Below are positions 60,743-64,000 of a stretch of DNA of 64,000 bases, in pieces. Made by a program: the position numbers and the translations under genes. The DNA is from Pseudomonadota bacterium (GTDB lineage Bacteria > Pseudomonadota > Gammaproteobacteria > Burkholderiales > Burkholderiaceae_E): contig JAKPAM010000069.1 in assembly GCA_029779435.1 (NCBI GenBank), forward strand, positions 62,001 to 126,000, read 5' to 3'. The stretch's first letter is position 1. Each line of letters begins with the position of its first letter. The notes under the pieces were generated by a model, which was given only the letters and a program-made list of their open reading frames with translations, searched no databases and was not told the origin of the DNA.

Positions 60743-60873
60743 GCCGATCGTCATCACGTTCGGACGGATACCGGCGTGCTAGAGGCTCCTGCGAGCGCCG
60801 ACGCGGCTGACGCCGGTCCGGCGCCAGTGGCCCAGCACGTCCGGGATCGGGCCGCGATTGCGCTCGCAGGCCG
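60743..60873. pseudogene. Fragments resembling parts of argD and the DUF938 methyltransferase gene
   Basis: 60743-60821 aligns without gaps to 61868-61946 inside argD at roughly 80% identity by eye. 60825-60873 aligns to 58862-58910 inside the DUF938 methyltransferase gene, also above 80% by eye. Both keep the same strand as their sources. The stretch has no coding frame of its own. It looks like decayed copies of two nearby genes joined end to end. Confidence 0.7.
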
Positions 60874-60907
60874 ACGACGAACGTGAATGACGTGCACGAG
60901 GGCCCGA

Positions 60908-61297
60908 TCAGGTATCAGAGCGATCTCGCCCGATGATTCCCAAATGCGTGAACCGGAATCCTGCCGAGTACTTGAGTCCATAACCCAGCGCGCGATCGAA
61001 GCCGATATGAGCCACCCAGATGATGCCGGCCGTGGCTGCCAGAGGCATTGAAAGAAGAATGCCCACCGCCAACAGTGCAATGGCACCGATCAGAGAGTGC
61101 GCCAGGTTGTAGGAGATCGCGCCGACCTTCGAGCCGGCCAGGTAGCCGGCCAAGGACAAGTCTGGCGCAAGAAAGAACACGGCGAAAGTGCTCCAGCCGG
61201 TACCAAACCTTGCATAGACCAGCAGACTGGTCGCGAGAAGGCATAGCCCTTCGAGTCGAAGAACGACACGAACCCCCCCTGAGACTGCGTTTGTCAT
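60908..61297 (-). CDS. DUF4260 family membrane protein
   Basis: A 129-residue protein with four hydrophobic segments, LRLEGLCLLATSLLVYARFG near the start, FAVFFLAPDLSLAGYLAGSK, and the family-defining WVAHIGFDRALGYGLKY and FTHLG. The function of DUF4260 is unknown. The start at ATG 61297 follows AGGAT. Directly upstream are two CACGATGCCAGTGC direct repeats (61332-61345 and 61354-61367). Confidence 0.9.
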   Translation of the reverse strand: MTNAVSGGVRVVLRLEGLCLLATSLLVYARFGTGWSTFAVFFLAPDLSLAGYLAGSKVGAISYNLAHSLIGAIALLAVGILLSMPLAATAGIIWVAHIGFDRALGYGLKYSAGFRFTHLGIIGRDRSDT

Positions 61298-61372
61298 GAC
61301 AATGATCCTGATCGTGGGTGGCGCAGAACGCCACGATGCCAGTGCGTCGCTCACACGATGCCAGTGCATCGT

Positions 61373-62608
61373 TCATTCTGGTACTCCATTTGCCCGCGGC
61401 GCTGATGCCTGCCCGCCGCGTTGCCGCTTGGGCGTGACCTCGTTCAGCAACGCGTCGAGCATCGCGAGCATCCGGTCGATCTCCTCCTCGCCGACGTTCA
61501 ACGCGGGCATCAGCCTTAGCAGATGCGGACGGGGCGCGTTCAGCAGCAGTCCGGCGTCGAACGCGCGCGACACCAGTTCGGTGCCGATCGGCTCGCCGAG
61601 GTCGAGCGCCCACAGCAATCCGCGGCCTCGCACCTCGCCCAGGCCGTGCCGATGCGACAGCGCCGTCAGGCCGTCCGCCAGCCGGCGTCCGCGATCCCGG
61701 ACGTTCGCCAGGAACGCCGGCGCGAACACCTGGTCGAGCACCGCCTTGCCGATCGCCGCCATCAGCGGATTGCCGACGTACGTGCCGCCCTGGTCGCCGT
61801 GCCGGAAACAGGCGGCGTGGCGGGTGGCCAGCAAGGCCGCCAGAGGGACTCCGCCGCCGATCCCCTTGCCGATCGTCATCACGTCCGGACGGATGCCGGC
61901 ATGCTCGAAGCCCCAGCGATCGCCGGTGCGGCCGACACCGGTCTGGATCTCGTCGACGATCAGCAGCAGGCGATGCGCGTCGGCCAGCGCGCGTAGCTCG
62001 CGCAGGAAGTCGGCCCGCGCCGGTACGACGCCCGCTTCGCCCTGGATCGGTTCGACCATCACCGCCACGGTCCGTTCGTCGATCAGCGCCCGCACCGACT
62101 CGATGTCATTGAACCGGGCCTTGACGAAGCCCGCCGGCTGCGGCGTGAACAATCCGCGGAACTGCGGCTTGCCGGACGCCGCCATCGTCGCCAGCGTTCG
62201 CCCGTGGAACGCGTCGTCGAACGTGATGATGTCGTGCGCGCCGCCGCGATGCTCGACGCCCCAGCGCCGCGCGAGCTTGATCGCGCCTTCGTTGGCTTCC
62301 GCGCCGCTGCTGCACAGGAAGACCTCGTCGAACGGGCTGTGCGAGACCAGCGCGTCCGCCAGGGCGATCGCCGCGTCGTTGTGATAAGCGGGACTGGGCG
62401 AGATCAGCCGCCTCGACTGGGCGGCCAGCGCCTCGCCGATGACCGGCGGGCAATGTCCGAGGCTGTTGACCGCCCATCCCTGGACGAAATCCAGGTACGC
62501 CTTGCCGTCTTCGTCGTACAGCCACGAGCCTTGGCCGCGTTGCATGACCGGTGCGGGGCGGGGGGCCAGATCCATCAGTGCCGATGCCCTGGGAGAGGGG
62601 GCGCTCAT
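61373..62608 (-). CDS. argD: Acetylornithine/ornithine-type aminotransferase (class III)
   Basis: A 411-residue PLP-dependent aminotransferase. [30 protein letters not shown] and the lysine of [13 protein letters not shown] form the PLP site, as in ArgD/RocD. It likely exchanges the amino group of N-acetylornithine and 2-oxoglutarate in arginine biosynthesis, though related class III enzymes act on GABA or diamines, so the specificity is not certain. The start at ATG 62608 has GGAGA upstream. It diverges from a LysR gene, its probable regulator. Confidence 0.9.
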   Translation of the reverse strand: MSAPSPRASALMDLAPRPAPVMQRGQGSWLYDEDGKAYLDFVQGWAVNSLGHCPPVIGEALAAQSRRLISPSPAYHNDAAIALADALVSHSPFDEVFLCSSGAEANEGAIKLARRWGVEHRGGAHDIITFDDAFHGRTLATMAASGKPQFRGLFTPQPAGFVKARFNDIESVRALIDERTVAVMVEPIQGEAGVVPARADFLRELRALADAHRLLLIVDEIQTGVGRTGDRWGFEHAGIRPDVMTIGKGIGGGVPLAALLATRHAACFRHGDQGGTYVGNPLMAAIGKAVLDQVFAPAFLANVRDRGRRLADGLTALSHRHGLGEVRGRGLLWALDLGEPIGTELVSRAFDAGLLLNAPRPHLLRLMPALNVGEEEIDRMLAMLDALLNEVTPKRQRGGQASAPRANGVPE

Positions 62609-62731
62609 CGCTTTCTCCGTTTTCCGTAGTGATGGGGATTGGAGGGGAATTGCCATCCACGCAGTCTGCGGAACTTGCCGGTCAAACGGAATTGGCCAAG
62701 AATGCCATGCAGCCATGCAATTTCGTATGCC

Positions 62732-63673
62732 ATGACGTTACGACCTCGCCCTACCCCGCCACGCATCGCATGGGACCGCTATCGCTCGATGCTGGGAGCG
62801 ATCGAACACGGGTCGTTGTCCGAGGCGGCGCGCGTCCTGGGCAGCACGCAGCCGACGATCGGCCGCCATATCGCCGAACTCGAACGCGCGTTCAAGCTGC
62901 CGCTGTTCACGCGGTCGCCGACCGGCCTGCTGCCGACACCGGCCGCGCTGGCGCTGATGCCGTTCGCGCGGGCGATGGCCAGCAGCGAGGCGGCATTGCG
63001 CCGGGCCGCCGACGGCCAGCAAGAGGGCGGCCACGGCGAAGAGGGTTCCGTGCGCGGGACGGTCCGCGTCACCGCCAGCGAGGTCATCGGGGTCGAGGTG
63101 ATGCCGGCGATCCTCGCTTCGCTGCGCGAGCGGCATCCCGCGCTAAGGATCGAGCTGGTATTGAGCAATCAGTTGCAGGACCTGCTGCACCGGGAAGCCG
63201 ACCTGGCTGTCAGGATGACCGCGCCGACGCAGGAGCAACTGCTGGCCCGCAAGGTCGGGGACCTGCCCCTGGGGCTGTTCGCCCATCGCGCTTACCTTGA
63301 TGCGCGGGGAGCGCCCCGCAATGTCGAGCAGCTCGCCGGCCATGCGTTGATCGGCTACGACGCCGAGACGCCGTTCGTGCGGTCGATGGCCGCCCAATGG
63401 CCGGGCATCGGCCGCGACGATTTCGCGCTGCGTGCCGACAGCAACCTCGTGCAGCTCGCGCTGGTCCGTGCCGGCGCCGGCATCGGCGTGTGCCAGGTGC
63501 CGCTGGCACGACGCGATCCGGCGCTGCGCCGCGTGCTGCCGAAGACGGTCGGCTGGTCGCTGCCGACCTGGGTCACGATGCACGAGGATCTGCGCCACAG
63601 CGCGCGCTGCCGCGTCGTGTTCGATGCGCTGCATGCGGGGTTGGCCCGGCACCTGGCGGCGCGGGCGACATAA
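62732..63673 (+). CDS. LysR family transcriptional regulator
   Basis: A 313-residue regulator. The N-terminal winged HTH ([20 protein letters not shown], then [15 protein letters not shown]) is followed by the effector-binding domain ([19 protein letters not shown]). A VRMTAP region and LIGYDAETP lie in the second subdomain. It is divergent from the aminotransferase gene and likely controls it and itself. The start ATG 62732 is chosen because the reading begins with [16 protein letters not shown] just before the HTH. Confidence 0.94.
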   Translation: MTLRPRPTPPRIAWDRYRSMLGAIEHGSLSEAARVLGSTQPTIGRHIAELERAFKLPLFTRSPTGLLPTPAALALMPFARAMASSEAALRRAADGQQEGGHGEEGSVRGTVRVTASEVIGVEVMPAILASLRERHPALRIELVLSNQLQDLLHREADLAVRMTAPTQEQLLARKVGDLPLGLFAHRAYLDARGAPRNVEQLAGHALIGYDAETPFVRSMAAQWPGIGRDDFALRADSNLVQLALVRAGAGIGVCQVPLARRDPALRRVLPKTVGWSLPTWVTMHEDLRHSARCRVVFDALHAGLARHLAARAT

Positions 63674-63760
63674 GCCGCAGGGTGGAGGAGTCCGATCCTG
63701 CCGGACCCGCTATCCTTGTCGCCTTCGCTGGCGAACCCTTCCTTTCCGACGATGCCATCC

Positions 63761-64000
63761 ATGGATCCCCGGCCCGTGCCGTCGCGTGCTTCCGTTGTTG
63801 TCAATCCCTGTGCGCAGACCGGGCGCGGAGGCTCGTCATCGGCGCCCGTTCCTGCGTCCTTCCGAACGAGCCGGCCAACGGGCGGGGCGACTGACAGGAC
63901 AAGGCATCCGGTGCCGGCAGCCATCGCTGCCGTGGTCGCCGTCCTGCTGCTCGCTGCGTGCGGCAAGTCCGAGCCCACCGTCGATCTCGGCAGGGGCGGA
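63761..64000 (+). CDS. Start of a lipoprotein gene (3' end outside window)
   Basis: An open frame from ATG 63761 (an in-frame ATG at 63752 also exists) runs to the window end, 80 codons. After a long low-complexity Ser/Thr/Pro-rich leader it has a hydrophobic stretch and lipobox, VVAVLLLAACGKSE, so the protein is lipid-anchored. A GTG at 63911 directly before the hydrophobic part would give a normal signal length and is the likelier start. The family cannot be told from the few residues after the Cys. Confidence 0.5.
   Translation, partial: MDPRPVPSRASVVVNPCAQTGRGGSSSAPVPASFRTSRPTGGATDRTRHPVPAAIAAVVAVLLLAACGKSEPTVDLGRGG

Overview
The window is GC-rich, densely coded chromosomal DNA. Cobalamin-dependent MetH, a lysine-tailed HU-type protein, FecCD/TonB uptake genes, GGDEF/EAL proteins, a Cpx-like two-component system and an OprB-type porin together suggest a betaproteobacterium of the order Burkholderiales. 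The genus cannot be fixed from the sequence alone. I see no rRNA, tRNA, CRISPR array, integrase or intact insertion sequence.

Layout. 1-7241: the C-terminal two thirds of metH, a PaaI-type thioesterase divergent from a TetR regulator with a clear operator, an alpha/beta hydrolase, a less GC-rich three-gene cassette (unknown protein, DUF6036-like nucleotidyltransferase, HAD hydrolase), and a Tat-exported LivJ-type binding protein. 7290-16350: one 6.2-kb gene fusing a GMC oxidoreductase, an alpha/beta hydrolase and a PhoD-like phosphatase; then a hybrid sensor kinase broken by an in-frame TGA, divergent from a NarL-type regulator. 16618-25483: an HExxH protein, a GST, an OprB porin, a crotonase, a YigZ protein, and a sugar block of glgX, glk and a lipoprotein. 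25683-32983: HU-like protein coupled to an epoxide hydrolase, a FIST protein with a GGDEF/EAL protein and DUF454, then a CoA transferase and a secreted protein.

32976-40338 is a metal-chelate uptake locus. It holds a TonB receptor with a Fur-like box, a FecB/FecCD/FecE-type ABC transporter whose permease, ATPase and next gene overlap by ATGA, and two tandem 208-residue ThuA-like paralogues. A Crp/Fnr regulator diverges from the receptor. A 166-bp foldback palindrome abuts the regulator's stop codon. 40653-46664: a RibD-type reductase with a Pro-Ala-Gln repeat, then a zinc alcohol dehydrogenase and a three-domain carboxylic acid reductase, which together could convert carboxylic acids to alcohols.

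46839-52745: an operon of DsbA/FrnE-like oxidoreductase, SDR and aldo/keto reductase; then, divergently, the most unusual system of the window. This is a translationally coupled trio (TGATG junctions) of an astacin-like metallopeptidase with about six TxKEVxKDPxxD repeats, an MvdD/graspetide-type ATP-grasp ligase and a YbaY/YscW-like protein. None has an obvious Sec signal. I propose that the ligase cross-links the repeats in the peptidase tail, making it a protein-borne graspetide-like system. 52967-64000: a DMT exporter, an MHYT-GGDEF protein, a Spy/CpxP-CpxR-CpxA-like module, a DUF938 methyltransferase with a membrane protein, an epoxide hydrolase, DUF4260, argD divergent from a LysR regulator, and the start of a lipoprotein cut by the window end.
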